A DNA stretch of 64,000 nt from assembly GCA_047777475.1 (NCBI GenBank), contig JBKEET010000003.1, positions 62,001 to 126,000 on the forward strand, in the 5' to 3' direction. A program made the position numbers and the translations under genes. Shown here piece after piece: positions 45,353-53,148 of the stretch; position 1 is the stretch's first letter; every line of letters starts with the position of its first letter. Source of the stretch: Sutterella sp047777475. Lineage in GTDB: Bacteria; Pseudomonadota; Gammaproteobacteria; Burkholderiales; Burkholderiaceae_F. Below the pieces are notes generated by a model. The model was not told the origin of the DNA and did no database searches. It worked only from the letters and a program-made list of their open reading frames with translations.

Positions 45353-47401
45353 ATGAGCAACTATCCCACTGAAAACCTCCGCACCTTAGCCCTGGTAGGG
45401 CACGGTTCCTGCGGCAAGACGTCGCTGATCGAGGCCATGCTCTACCGCAGCGGCATGATTCCCGAGCTCGGCAGCATCGAGCACGGCAATACGATGTGCG
45501 ACAACGACACGCTCGAAAAGCAGGTGCAGCACTCGATCCGCCTGGCGGTCGCGCACGTCGACACGGCCCTTCCCGACCTGACGCCCGTGCGCATCCACGT
45601 GCTCGACACCCCGGGCTATCCCGACTACATCGGCCAGGACCTCTCGGCGCTCGACGCCGTGAAGTCGGTCTGCGCCGTCATCGACGCCTCCAAGGGCGTC
45701 GAGCTGCTGACGCGCCGCATGATGGACATCGCCAAGGAGCGCGGCCTGTGCCGCATGATCGTCATCAACAAGTTCGACACGCCCGACGTGGACCTCGTCG
45801 CCCTGCTCAAGGACCTGCAGGCCGTCTGGGGCCCGGGCGTGCTCCCGATCAACCTGCCCGCCGACGGCCGCACGCACGTCATCGACTGCTTTGACAAGGA
45901 CGTCGGCAACGCCGACATCTTCAGCGTCGAGGAAGTGCACCGCGCCTTCATCGAGCGCATCGTCGAGCAGGACGACGCGATGCTCGAGCGCTACCTCGAG
46001 GAAGGCAGCGTCGACCCGCGCACGCTCCACCCGCTCATCACGAAGGCGCTGCGCGAAGGGCACATCATCCCGGTGTGCTTCACCTCCGCGAAGAACCTGA
46101 TCGGCATCCGCGACTTCATGAAGGTGATCATCCGCCACCTGCCGAGCCCGGCCGAGGCGAACGACGCGCCGTTCCTCAACGCGGACGGCACGCCGTTTGT
46201 GACGCATCCCGACAAGGACCTGCCCGCCGTGGCGCAGGTCTTCAAGGTCGTGATCGACCCCTACATCGGCAAGATCGGCGTCTTCCGCGTGCACCAGGGC
46301 ACGATCAGCAAGGACACGATGCTCTACGTCGACGACGGCAAGAAGGCCGTGCGCGCGTCGCACCCGCTGCTCCTGCAGGGCAAGAACTACTCCGAGACGG
46401 ACTTCCTCAGCCCGGGCGACATCGGCGCCCTGGCCAAGATCGACGAGCTCCATTACGGCTCGGTCCTGCATGCCGATCCGGCGCTCGCCGGCGTGCACAT
46501 GCGCCCGATCAAGTTCCCGAAGCCCATGTTCGGCCTGGCGATCGCGCCGGCGCGCCGGGGCGACGAGGCGCGCATGGGCGACGTGCTCAACAAGATGCTC
46601 GCCGAGGACCCGACGCTCGAGGTCGACCACGACGCCGTGCTCAACGAGACGGTGCTCCGCGGCCTCACCGAGATGCACGTGAGGTCGGTCCTTGACCGCA
46701 TGATGACCAACTTCAAGCTCGCCGTCGTCACGGGCGCGCCGAGCATCCCGTACCGCGAGACGATCTCGGCGGCGGCCGAAGGCCACGCCCGCCATAAGAA
46801 GCAGACGGGCGGCGCCGGCCAGTTCGGCGAGGTGTACCTGCGCGTCGAGCCGCTGCCGCGCGGCGCGGGCTTCGAATTCGTGAGCGAGGTGAAGGGCGGC
46901 GCCATTCCGACGAGCCTTATCCCGGCGGTTGAAAAGGGCGTGCAGGAAGTGATGAAGTCGGGCTACATCGCGGGCTATCCGCTCCAGGACCTGCGCGTGA
47001 CCGTCTACGACGGCAAGAGCCATCCGGTCGACTCCAAGGAAGTCGCCTTCGTCGCCGCCGGCCGCAAGGCCTTCATCGACGCGCTCGCCAAGGCGAAGCC
47101 CACCGTGCTCGAGCCCGTGGTGCGCATCGAGGTGACGGCGCCCGAGCAGTACATGGGCGACCTCACGGGCGACCTCGCCTCGCGCCGCGCCCAGATCACC
47201 GGCACCGACACGCTCTCCGGCTCGCTCGTCGAGATCACGGGCACGGTGCCGCTCGCCGAGCTCGACGGCTATGCGACGAGGCTCCACGCCCTGACGCAGG
47301 GCTCGGGCAGCTGGTCGATGGAGCTCGCGAGCTACCAGCCCGTCACCGCCGAGCGCCAGGCGCAGCTGAGTTCCAAGTTCCACCTCAAGGAAGAAGACTG
47401 A
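45353..47401 (+). CDS. elongation factor G-like protein (EF-G2/FusA2 type)
   Basis: The 682-residue translational GTPase has the full five-domain EF-G length but divergent G motifs: G1 is GHGSCGKTS (canonical AHIDAGKTT), G3 is DTPGYPDYI, G4 is NKFD, and the effector loop (LEKQVQHSIRLAVA) lacks the RGITI threonine motif. Domain IV carries KKQTGGAGQFGEV and GAIPTSLIPAVEKGVQEVM. These features fit the EF-G-like group related to Thermus EF-G2, whose function is not settled; canonical fusA is expected elsewhere in the genome. Two tandem hairpin terminators follow. Confidence 0.9.
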   Translation: MSNYPTENLRTLALVGHGSCGKTSLIEAMLYRSGMIPELGSIEHGNTMCDNDTLEKQVQHSIRLAVAHVDTALPDLTPVRIHVLDTPGYPDYIGQDLSALDAVKSVCAVIDASKGVELLTRRMMDIAKERGLCRMIVINKFDTPDVDLVALLKDLQAVWGPGVLPINLPADGRTHVIDCFDKDVGNADIFSVEEVHRAFIERIVEQDDAMLERYLEEGSVDPRTLHPLITKALREGHIIPVCFTSAKNLIGIRDFMKVIIRHLPSPAEANDAPFLNADGTPFVTHPDKDLPAVAQVFKVVIDPYIGKIGVFRVHQGTISKDTMLYVDDGKKAVRASHPLLLQGKNYSETDFLSPGDIGALAKIDELHYGSVLHADPALAGVHMRPIKFPKPMFGLAIAPARRGDEARMGDVLNKMLAEDPTLEVDHDAVLNETVLRGLTEMHVRSVLDRMMTNFKLAVVTGAPSIPYRETISAAAEGHARHKKQTGGAGQFGEVYLRVEPLPRGAGFEFVSEVKGGAIPTSLIPAVEKGVQEVMKSGYIAGYPLQDLRVTVYDGKSHPVDSKEVAFVAAGRKAFIDALAKAKPTVLEPVVRIEVTAPEQYMGDLTGDLASRRAQITGTDTLSGSLVEITGTVPLAELDGYATRLHALTQGSGSWSMELASYQPVTAERQAQLSSKFHLKEED

Positions 47402-47408
47402 CCTTTGC

Positions 47409-47437
47409 GTCTCCGCCCGGGCCTTCCGGGCGGAGAC
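47409..47437 (+). terminator. first terminator after the EF-G-like gene
   Basis: GTCTCCGCCCGG (47409-47420) pairs perfectly with CCGGGCGGAGAC (47426-47437). The following CCCTTGT is T-poor, so this probably acts together with the next hairpin. Confidence 0.55.
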
Positions 47438-47451
47438 CCCTTGTCCTGCCG

Positions 47452-47482
47452 GGAGCGCCGCCCTGAGGGCGGCGCTCCTTTT
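47452..47482 (+). terminator. second terminator after the EF-G-like gene
   Basis: GGAGCGCCGCCC (47452-47463) and GGGCGGCGCTCC (47467-47478) form a 12-bp stem with a 3-base loop, followed by TTTT. Confidence 0.78.
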
Positions 47483-47584
47483 GCATTTTCTTGCGCTTCT
47501 TTTCCCGCTTTCCGGCACCGGGCTTTCGTCTCTTCCTTATAATCAGCCATTCATCCAAGGATTCTTTGTCTGTTCAAGGAAAAA

Positions 47585-47809
47585 ATGCCTATTTACGCTT
47601 ACAAATGCACCAACTGCGGCTTCGAAAAGGATTTTCTGCAGAAAGTCAGCGACAAGCCCCTGACGAAGTGCCCCAAGTGCGGCAAAGAAACTCTCGTCAA
47701 GGAGCTCTCCGCGCCGGGCTTTGAGCTCAAGGGCACGGGCTGGGCCGCCACGGATTTCAGCAGCGGCCACAAGTCGCTGCCCGCCGCGCACGCCGCCAAG
47801 AAGAACTGA
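47585..47809 (+). CDS. FmdB-family zinc ribbon protein
   Basis: The 74-residue protein begins MPIYAYKCTNCGFEKDFLQK and has two CxxC pairs (CTNC, CPKC) forming the FmdB/YfgM-like regulatory zinc ribbon. A perfect TATAAT stands at 47538-47543, 40 bases upstream, although no good -35 is visible. fmdB-DUF502-aspS is a conserved order in betaproteobacteria. FmdB-like proteins are annotated as regulators of formamidase/amidase genes, but a role here is unknown. Confidence 0.9.
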   Translation: MPIYAYKCTNCGFEKDFLQKVSDKPLTKCPKCGKETLVKELSAPGFELKGTGWAATDFSSGHKSLPAAHAAKKN

Positions 47810-47852
47810 AGGCGCGCTTTTCGGCGCATCGACGGGCCCCGGGCGCCCCTGT

Positions 47853-47892
47853 CGGCCGCGGATTCCGGTTTTCCGGCCCGCGGCCTTTGTTG
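47853..47892 (+). terminator. hairpin between fmdB and the DUF502 gene
   Basis: GGCCGCGG (47854-47861) and CCGCGGCC (47878-47885), with an inner CCGG pair, are followed by TTTGTTG. It may end the fmdB transcript or only attenuate it. Confidence 0.5.
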
Positions 47893-47914
47893 TCTTTTCT
47901 GAGGAGCCGAACGC

Positions 47915-48550
47915 ATGTTCAAAAAGTATTTCTCCGCCGGTCTGCTTCTCTGGCTGCCGCTCGTCATCACGCTTTGGGTGATCGAGACGATCGTCCGCTG
48001 GAGCGACAGCATCGTCGCCCTGCTGCCGCCCGCCTGGCGCCCCGAGAACATCCTGGGCTTTCACATCCCCGGCATGGGGCTGGTGATCGGCGCAGTCGTG
48101 ATTTTCCTCACGGGCATGCTCGTGGCGAACTTCATCGGCAAGCGCCTGGTGCACCTCTGGGAGTGGCTGATCGACAAGATCCCGCTGGTGCGTCCGGTTT
48201 ACTCCGGCGTCAAGCAGATCGCCGCGACGCTGCTCTCCGACCAGACCGAAAGCTTCAAGGAAGTGGTCCTGATCGAGTACCCGCAGCCGGGCGAATGGAC
48301 TTACGGCTTCGTCGTCGCGAGCCCCTCGGCCGAGGCCAAGCAGGTGACCGCAACGCCCGATCTCATCACGGTCTACGTGCCCACCGCGCCCAATCCGACC
48401 TCCGGCTACGTGCTCATGGTCTCGAGGAGCCGCGTGCGGAAAACCGCCGCGACGGTCGACGAGGCGTTCAAGTTCCACGTCTCGCTCGGCGTCGTGCCCC
48501 CGCAGGAGGGGAATCCGCCTCCCGCCAAGACCGATTCCCTTGCCAACTAA
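47915..48550 (+). CDS. DUF502 family membrane protein
   Basis: The 211-residue protein has two N-terminal membrane segments (about residues 6-27 and 54-77), followed by the DUF502 core with the WEWLIDKIPLVRPVYSGVKQ motif near residue 86 and the VPTAPNPTSGYVLMVSRS motif near residue 150. The family is widespread next to aspS in betaproteobacteria, with no assigned function. It has a Pro-rich C-terminus. Confidence 0.9.
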   Translation: MFKKYFSAGLLLWLPLVITLWVIETIVRWSDSIVALLPPAWRPENILGFHIPGMGLVIGAVVIFLTGMLVANFIGKRLVHLWEWLIDKIPLVRPVYSGVKQIAATLLSDQTESFKEVVLIEYPQPGEWTYGFVVASPSAEAKQVTATPDLITVYVPTAPNPTSGYVLMVSRSRVRKTAATVDEAFKFHVSLGVVPPQEGNPPPAKTDSLAN

Positions 48551-48733
48551 GGCGTTTTCCTGTTCGCGCAGGCCCACTTAGCGCTAAACTTATTTCCTGT
48601 GCGTCCGCCGAAGCTGCGTGCGGACGCGCTGAATCTGTTTCCGCCGCGGCCGAGCCGGGGCGGAAAGCCGGAGGGAAAAATCCCTTTCCCGCAGAAAAGG
48701 ACCTTTTTTTTCCGGCATCGTCGTTGAAACGTG

Positions 48734-48760
48734 CCAACACGCGCTGTGTTGGACTTTTTT
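48734..48760 (+). terminator. intrinsic terminator/attenuator immediately upstream of aspS
   Basis: CCAACAC (48734-48740) and GTGTTGG (48746-48752) form a 7-bp stem, followed by ACTTTTTT; the aspS Shine-Dalgarno (CCGGAG) begins only two to three bases later and the ATG is at 48773. It can end transcripts from DUF502, or act as a leader attenuator of aspS. Confidence 0.65.
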
Positions 48761-48772
48761 ACCGGAGCTTTT

Positions 48773-50587
48773 ATGCGAACCGTTTACTGTGGCCTGGTCG
48801 ATGAGAAATACATCGGCAAGACCGTGACTCTCTACGGCTGGGCTCATCGTCGGCGCGACCACGGCGGAGTGATCTTCATCGACCTCCGCGACCGCGAAGG
48901 CATCGTTCAGGTTGTCTGCGACCCCGACCGCCCCGACGTGTTTGCCACGGCCGACAAGTGCCGTAACGAATACTGCCTCAAGGTGGTCGGCCGCGTGCGC
49001 GCCCGCCCGGAAGGCACGAAGAATGACTCGCTGATTTCCGGCGGCGTGGAAGTGCTCTGCCAAGAGCTCGAGATTCTCAATCCCTCGCTGCCCCCGCCGT
49101 TCCATCTCGACGACGAGAACCTTTCCGAGACGACCCGCCTCACCTACCGTGTGCTCGACCTGCGCCGCCCGGTGATGCAGCACAACCTGCGCACCCGCTA
49201 CCGCGCCGCCATGGCGTTCCGCCGCTTCCTCGACGCGCACGGCTTCATCGACATCGAAACGCCGATGCTGACGCGCTCCACGCCCGAAGGCGCCCGCGAC
49301 TACCTGGTGCCCTCCCGCGTTCAGGACGGCTGCTTCTACGCCCTGCCGCAGTCCCCGCAGCTCTTCAAGCAGCTGCTGATGATCGCCGGCTTCGACCGCT
49401 ACTACCAGATCGTCAAGTGCTTCCGCGACGAGGACCTTCGCGCCGACCGCCAGCCCGAGTTCACCCAGGTCGATATCGAGACCTCGTTCCTCACCATGGA
49501 CGAGATCCGCGCCCTGATGGAAGAGCTGATCCGCTACGTGTTCAAGGAAACGCTCAACGTTGACCTCGTGAAGCCGTTCCCGGTCATGCTCTGGGACGAC
49601 GCGATGGCCAAGTACGGCTCCGACAAGCCCGACCTGCGCGTTCACCTCCAGCTCGTCGAAGTCACCGATGCGGTGGCCAACTCCAAGTTCAAGGTGTTCT
49701 CCGGCGTGAAGAGCCTGCACAACGGCAAGGTCGTTGCGCTGCGCGTGCCGGGTGCGGCCTCCATGCCGCGCTCCGAGATCGACGCCTACACCGAGTACGT
49801 CAAGATCTTCGGCGCCAAGGGCCTCGCCTACATCAAGGTGAACGACCTCTCCAAGGGCCGCGAAGGCCTGCAGAGCCCGATCGTCAAGAACCTCTCCGAC
49901 GAGGAGCTCAAGGCGATCATCGAGCGCACCGGCGCCAAGGACGGCGACGTGATCTTCTTCGGCGCCGACAAGGCCAAGGTTGTCTGGGACAGCCTCGGCG
50001 GCCTGCGCCTCAAGATCGGCCACTCCGAGTTCGGCAAGTCCCACGGCCTCTTCACGGAAGGCTGGCAGCCCCTCTGGGTCATCAACTTCCCGATGTTCGA
50101 GTGGTCGGACGAAGAGCAGCGCTGGGTTGCCTGCCACCATCCGTTCACCTGCCCGCTCGACGGCCATGAGGACCGCCTCATCAGCGATCCGGAGCACGCC
50201 TACGCCAAGGCCTACGACATGGTGCTCAACGGCTGGGAAATCGGCGGCGGCTCGATCCGTATTCACCGCGAGGACATTCAGGAGAAGGTCTTCGAGGCCC
50301 TCAAGATCGGCAAGGAAGAAGCCCGCCAGAAGTTCGGCTTCCTGCTTGACGCCCTGAAGTACGGTGCGCCTCCTCACGGCGGCCTCGCCTTCGGCCTGGA
50401 CCGCATTGTCACGATGATGTGCAATGCGCCCTCGATCCGCGACGTGATCGCCTTCCCGAAGACGCAGCGCGCCCAGTGCCTGCTGACGCACGCTCCGGCT
50501 CCGGTCGACGAGAAGCAGCTCCGCGAGCTGCACATCCGCCTGCGCAACGAGCCGAAGAAGGATCATCACGACATCGCCGGCCAGTAA
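48773..50587 (+). CDS. aspS: aspartyl-tRNA synthetase
   Basis: AspS charges tRNA-Asp (and tRNA-Asn where it is non-discriminating). I start at ATG 48773, preceded by CCGGAG; the frame is open upstream but that part contains the terminator hairpin. The 604-residue bacterial-type enzyme has the OB-fold anticodon domain (WAHRRRDHGGVIFIDLRDR), class II motif 2 (QIVKCFRDEDLRADRQPEFTQ), a bacterial GAD insertion and motif 3 (GLAFGLDRIVTMM). Whether it is discriminating depends on gatCAB elsewhere. Confidence 0.97.
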   Translation: MRTVYCGLVDEKYIGKTVTLYGWAHRRRDHGGVIFIDLRDREGIVQVVCDPDRPDVFATADKCRNEYCLKVVGRVRARPEGTKNDSLISGGVEVLCQELEILNPSLPPPFHLDDENLSETTRLTYRVLDLRRPVMQHNLRTRYRAAMAFRRFLDAHGFIDIETPMLTRSTPEGARDYLVPSRVQDGCFYALPQSPQLFKQLLMIAGFDRYYQIVKCFRDEDLRADRQPEFTQVDIETSFLTMDEIRALMEELIRYVFKETLNVDLVKPFPVMLWDDAMAKYGSDKPDLRVHLQLVEVTDAVANSKFKVFSGVKSLHNGKVVALRVPGAASMPRSEIDAYTEYVKIFGAKGLAYIKVNDLSKGREGLQSPIVKNLSDEELKAIIERTGAKDGDVIFFGADKAKVVWDSLGGLRLKIGHSEFGKSHGLFTEGWQPLWVINFPMFEWSDEEQRWVACHHPFTCPLDGHEDRLISDPEHAYAKAYDMVLNGWEIGGGSIRIHREDIQEKVFEALKIGKEEARQKFGFLLDALKYGAPPHGGLAFGLDRIVTMMCNAPSIRDVIAFPKTQRAQCLLTHAPAPVDEKQLRELHIRLRNEPKKDHHDIAGQ

Positions 50588-50612
50588 TCGGCCTGCCTTA
50601 GCCGCATGATCA

Positions 50613-50658
50613 GGCGGGGGCGCTTCCCATCAAAGGGAAGCGCCCCCGCCGTTTTTTT
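50613..50658 (+). terminator. terminator of aspS
   Basis: A 16-bp perfect stem (50613-50628 with 50635-50650), loop ATCAAA, is followed by GTTTTTTT. It is one of the strongest terminators in the window and also separates aspS from the convergent primase-like gene. Confidence 0.93.
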
Positions 50659-50673
50659 GGGAATCCGCTTTTT

Positions 50674-51696
50674 TCAGTGCGCGCTTTTTGCGAGCAGCAC
50701 GTCGTTCCAGTCGGCGCCCGTCTCGGGCGGCAGCCGCACCTCGACGCGCACCCCGGGGTGCTCCCGGCCGATGCGCTCGGCGAGTTCATAGGCGCCTTTC
50801 TGCCCCGCAAAGCTTTCGTCCCGGTCGCCGAAAATCACCAGGCGCCGGACGCCTTCGGGCAGGTTCCTCAGCCTGGCGTAGCCGCCGACGCTCACCGCGC
50901 TCCAGACGGGGATGCCGCTCAGCGCGCGGGCGGCGAGCGCCGTCTCGATGCCTTCGGCGATGCCGAGCGTCTCCCGCGGCGCAAAGAGCCGCACCAGTCC
51001 TGTCTCGAGCGCGCCTTTCGTGAGCTTTTTCTGCGCCGCGACGGGCGCCTTGGCGCCGTCGGGCCGCAGGTAGGTGCGGTGCAGGCTCACGAGCCGCCCT
51101 TCCTCGTCGCTGACGCGCGCGAGCATCGCGGGCCAGCGCTCGTGCACGCGGGCGTCTTCGCCGCCCTCGAAATAATCGAGGAGCGGGTGGCTCCTCAGCT
51201 CCGTGCTGAGGTCGCCCGCGCCGAGCGGCAGGCCGCGGGCCGAGAGATAGCGCATGACCGGGTCGAACCGGTCGAGCTCCGAGAGCGGCAGCGCCTCGTT
51301 CCAGACCGCCTCGAGGCGGCGCCTGGCCCTGCCCGCGGCGTCTTCGGCCGCGCGGCGCTCGGCCCGCACCCGAAGCCATTCCTCCTTCGGGAGCCACGCC
51401 CGCTTCACGCCGAGGCGCTCCTCGAGGTAGCGCAGCGTGGCGCCGAAGCTCTCGTGCCGGAAGCGCTGCAGGAGCGCAATGCCGTCGCCGTGGCCGCAGC
51501 CGCGGCAGAACCAGCGCCCGCCCGGCTCGCGGCGGAAGAACGTGAAGCGGTCCCGCCCGCCGCAGAGCGGGCAGGGACGGTTGTCCCTGGCGAGCAGCGC
51601 CTCGGGGATGCCCGCCCCGGTGAGAATTTCGATCCAGCGGCCCTCGGCCGCCTCCTTAACGCGCCGCACGCGCTCGGCAAGCGCCTCCCCGCTCAT
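50674..51696 (-). CDS. phage/plasmid-type primase-like protein (zinc ribbon + Toprim)
   Basis: I start at ATG 51696, which overlaps the lipoprotein stop (ATGA); this gives 340 residues. The N-terminal zinc ribbon reads RPCPLCGGRDRFTFFRR, then WFCRGCGHGDGIALLQ (cysteines near residues 42, 45, 63 and 66), as in P4-alpha type primases. A C-terminal Toprim domain follows, with the acidic GIAEGIETALAARAL near residue 247 and IFGDRDESFAGQKGA near residue 287. No helicase domain is present. Such genes normally belong to satellite phages or plasmids, yet no integrase or other mobile gene is near. It is the last gene of the mtnA operon. Chromosomal function unknown. Confidence 0.82.
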   Translation of the reverse strand: MSGEALAERVRRVKEAAEGRWIEILTGAGIPEALLARDNRPCPLCGGRDRFTFFRREPGGRWFCRGCGHGDGIALLQRFRHESFGATLRYLEERLGVKRAWLPKEEWLRVRAERRAAEDAAGRARRRLEAVWNEALPLSELDRFDPVMRYLSARGLPLGAGDLSTELRSHPLLDYFEGGEDARVHERWPAMLARVSDEEGRLVSLHRTYLRPDGAKAPVAAQKKLTKGALETGLVRLFAPRETLGIAEGIETALAARALSGIPVWSAVSVGGYARLRNLPEGVRRLVIFGDRDESFAGQKGAYELAERIGREHPGVRVEVRLPPETGADWNDVLLAKSAH

Positions 51697-52196
51697 GGGA
51701 AGAGCGCCGAGCCGTCGCGCTCGTGCCACGGATCGGAGCCGAAGCCCACTTCGGTGACGACGCCCTTGGTGTCGAACTGCACCCAGCAGGCCATGTGGAA
51801 GCCGCCTTCGTCAAGGAAGCGGTACATCCAGGCCGTCTGGTTGATGAGGCTGAAGGTGTAATGCTCGGCGTAGCGCCCGAAGAGGTTCCAGACGTCCTTC
51901 TGCGTGTCGACGCCCGGCTTGATGAGCATGAAATGCTTGTAGTCGAGGATCTGCTCCTTCTTCACGAGCTTCCCGTCCTTGTCGAAGATGAGCCACCAGA
52001 CCTCCTCGCCGAAGGGATTCATCGAATAGACCCAGCGCGAGCCGCCGTCGGGCAGCGCCACCTTGGCCTGCGGCGCGCCGAGCTCGGACTCGATGTGCTC
52101 GCCGCTGTCGCCGAGGTCCATGATCTGCGGATGCGCGCATCCGCCGAGAAGAGCGGCCGCGGCAAGCGCGGCCAGAATCAGCCGGAATTTCTTCAT
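51693..52196 (-). CDS. predicted lipoprotein
   Basis: The start at ATG 52196 follows AAGGAG by 7 bases and gives 167 residues with a lipoprotein signal peptide (MKKFRLILAALAAAALLG then GC lipobox). The mature part resembles small SmpA/OmlA-like (BamE-fold) lipoproteins in shape: HIESELGAPQAKVALPDG, a strand pair around GGSRWVYSMNPFGEEVWWLI, and a conserved SDPWHERDG end. It overlaps the 86-residue gene upstream and the primase gene downstream by 4 bp each. No function assigned. Confidence 0.85.
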   Translation of the reverse strand: MKKFRLILAALAAAALLGGCAHPQIMDLGDSGEHIESELGAPQAKVALPDGGSRWVYSMNPFGEEVWWLIFDKDGKLVKKEQILDYKHFMLIKPGVDTQKDVWNLFGRYAEHYTFSLINQTAWMYRFLDEGGFHMACWVQFDTKGVVTEVGFGSDPWHERDGSALFP

Positions 52197-52453
52197 GGCG
52201 TCTCCTTTTTCAGCACGCGAGCCTCGACGGGCTGCTGCTGTTCCTCGTAATCGCACTCGAGCGAGTCCACCAGCCGGTGCAGCTCGCGCTTGAAGGCCGC
52301 CTTGCCGCAGCCGAGCAGCACGGCGTCCTCGTACATATCCTGAAGGGCTTCCCGCACCTCGCTCCAGTTCTCGTTGAGAACCTTGACGCTTTCGGTGCAG
52401 GCGACGGTCGAGCCGTCGGCCCGGAGCCATCTCTCGGGCGCCGTCCCGCTCAT
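52193..52453 (-). CDS. conserved small protein of unknown function
   Basis: An 86-residue acidic protein beginning MSGTAPERWLRADGSTVACT. It is predicted to be helical (VKVLNENWSEVREALQDMYEDAVLLGCGKAA, two stretches) with a charged tail. The start overlaps the aldolase stop and the stop overlaps the lipoprotein start, each by 4 bp, so expression is coupled. I recognise no domain. The two cysteines at positions 19 and 49 are possible metal or redox residues. Confidence 0.75.
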   Translation of the reverse strand: MSGTAPERWLRADGSTVACTESVKVLNENWSEVREALQDMYEDAVLLGCGKAAFKRELHRLVDSLECDYEEQQQPVEARVLKKETP

Positions 52454-53148
52454 CGCCCGCCGCTCCCGCCGCTGCGCGGCTGGCCGTAGTCCCTGAAGCG
52501 CTTCATGACCGCCTTCATGCGCTTTTTGCCCAAGAGCTTCGGCTTGCCGAGCGAACGCACGGCAATGTACTGCCGCGCCAGGTCCTCGACGATGCCCGCC
52601 AGCGCAACCGCGCCTTCGGCGCTGCCCGCGCAGACGAGCACGCCGTGGTGCGAAAGCAGGCAGGCATCCGCCTTCTTCATCGCTTCGGCGGCCGCTTTCG
52701 CCAGCTCCGGCGTGCCGAAGAGCGCATAGGGCGCGACGCGGATCTCGTCCGTGCCGGCGGCGGCCACCATGTAATGGAAGGCCGGGATGGGCATCTCCTG
52801 GCAGGCGAGCGCCGTGGCGTAGCACGAATGCGTGTGCAGCACGGCACCCGCGTCGGGGCGCGCGAGGTAGACGCGCGCGTGCATCTCCCACTCGGAAGAG
52901 GGGCGCATGAAGCCGAGCGAGCCGTCCTGCGAGGGCGGATCGGAAAGCGGCATCCAAACGAGGTCCTGCGGCTCGATGCGGCCGAAGGCGATGCCGCTCG
53001 GCGTGATCAGGAAGCCTTCGCGGCCCGCCGCGGAGCGGGCGCGCACCGAAAGGTTGCCGCTGCTCCCGGCGCTCAGGCCCCGGCGGCTGATCTCGCGCGC
53101 CGCGGCGGCGAACTCGGCGCGCAGCGAGTAGGTGTCGGCCGCCGTCAT
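52450..53148 (-). CDS. class II aldolase (FucA/Ald2-like)
   Basis: I start at ATG 53148, overlapping the mtnA stop (ATGA), giving 232 residues; GGAGAAGG precedes it. The family hallmarks are GSSGNLSVR near residue 29, the catalytic glutamate context RPSSEWEMHARVY near residue 84, the zinc histidines HTHSCYATALA near residue 106 and LSHHGVLVC near residue 165, and a MKRFRDYGQ end typical of fuculose-phosphate aldolases. The SSEW glutamate argues for an aldolase rather than the MtnB dehydratase. Beside mtnA, a role cleaving 5-deoxyribulose- or methylthioribulose-1-phosphate is likely. Confidence 0.85.
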   Translation of the reverse strand: MTAADTYSLRAEFAAAAREISRRGLSAGSSGNLSVRARSAAGREGFLITPSGIAFGRIEPQDLVWMPLSDPPSQDGSLGFMRPSSEWEMHARVYLARPDAGAVLHTHSCYATALACQEMPIPAFHYMVAAAGTDEIRVAPYALFGTPELAKAAAEAMKKADACLLSHHGVLVCAGSAEGAVALAGIVEDLARQYIAVRSLGKPKLLGKKRMKAVMKRFRDYGQPRSGGSGGR

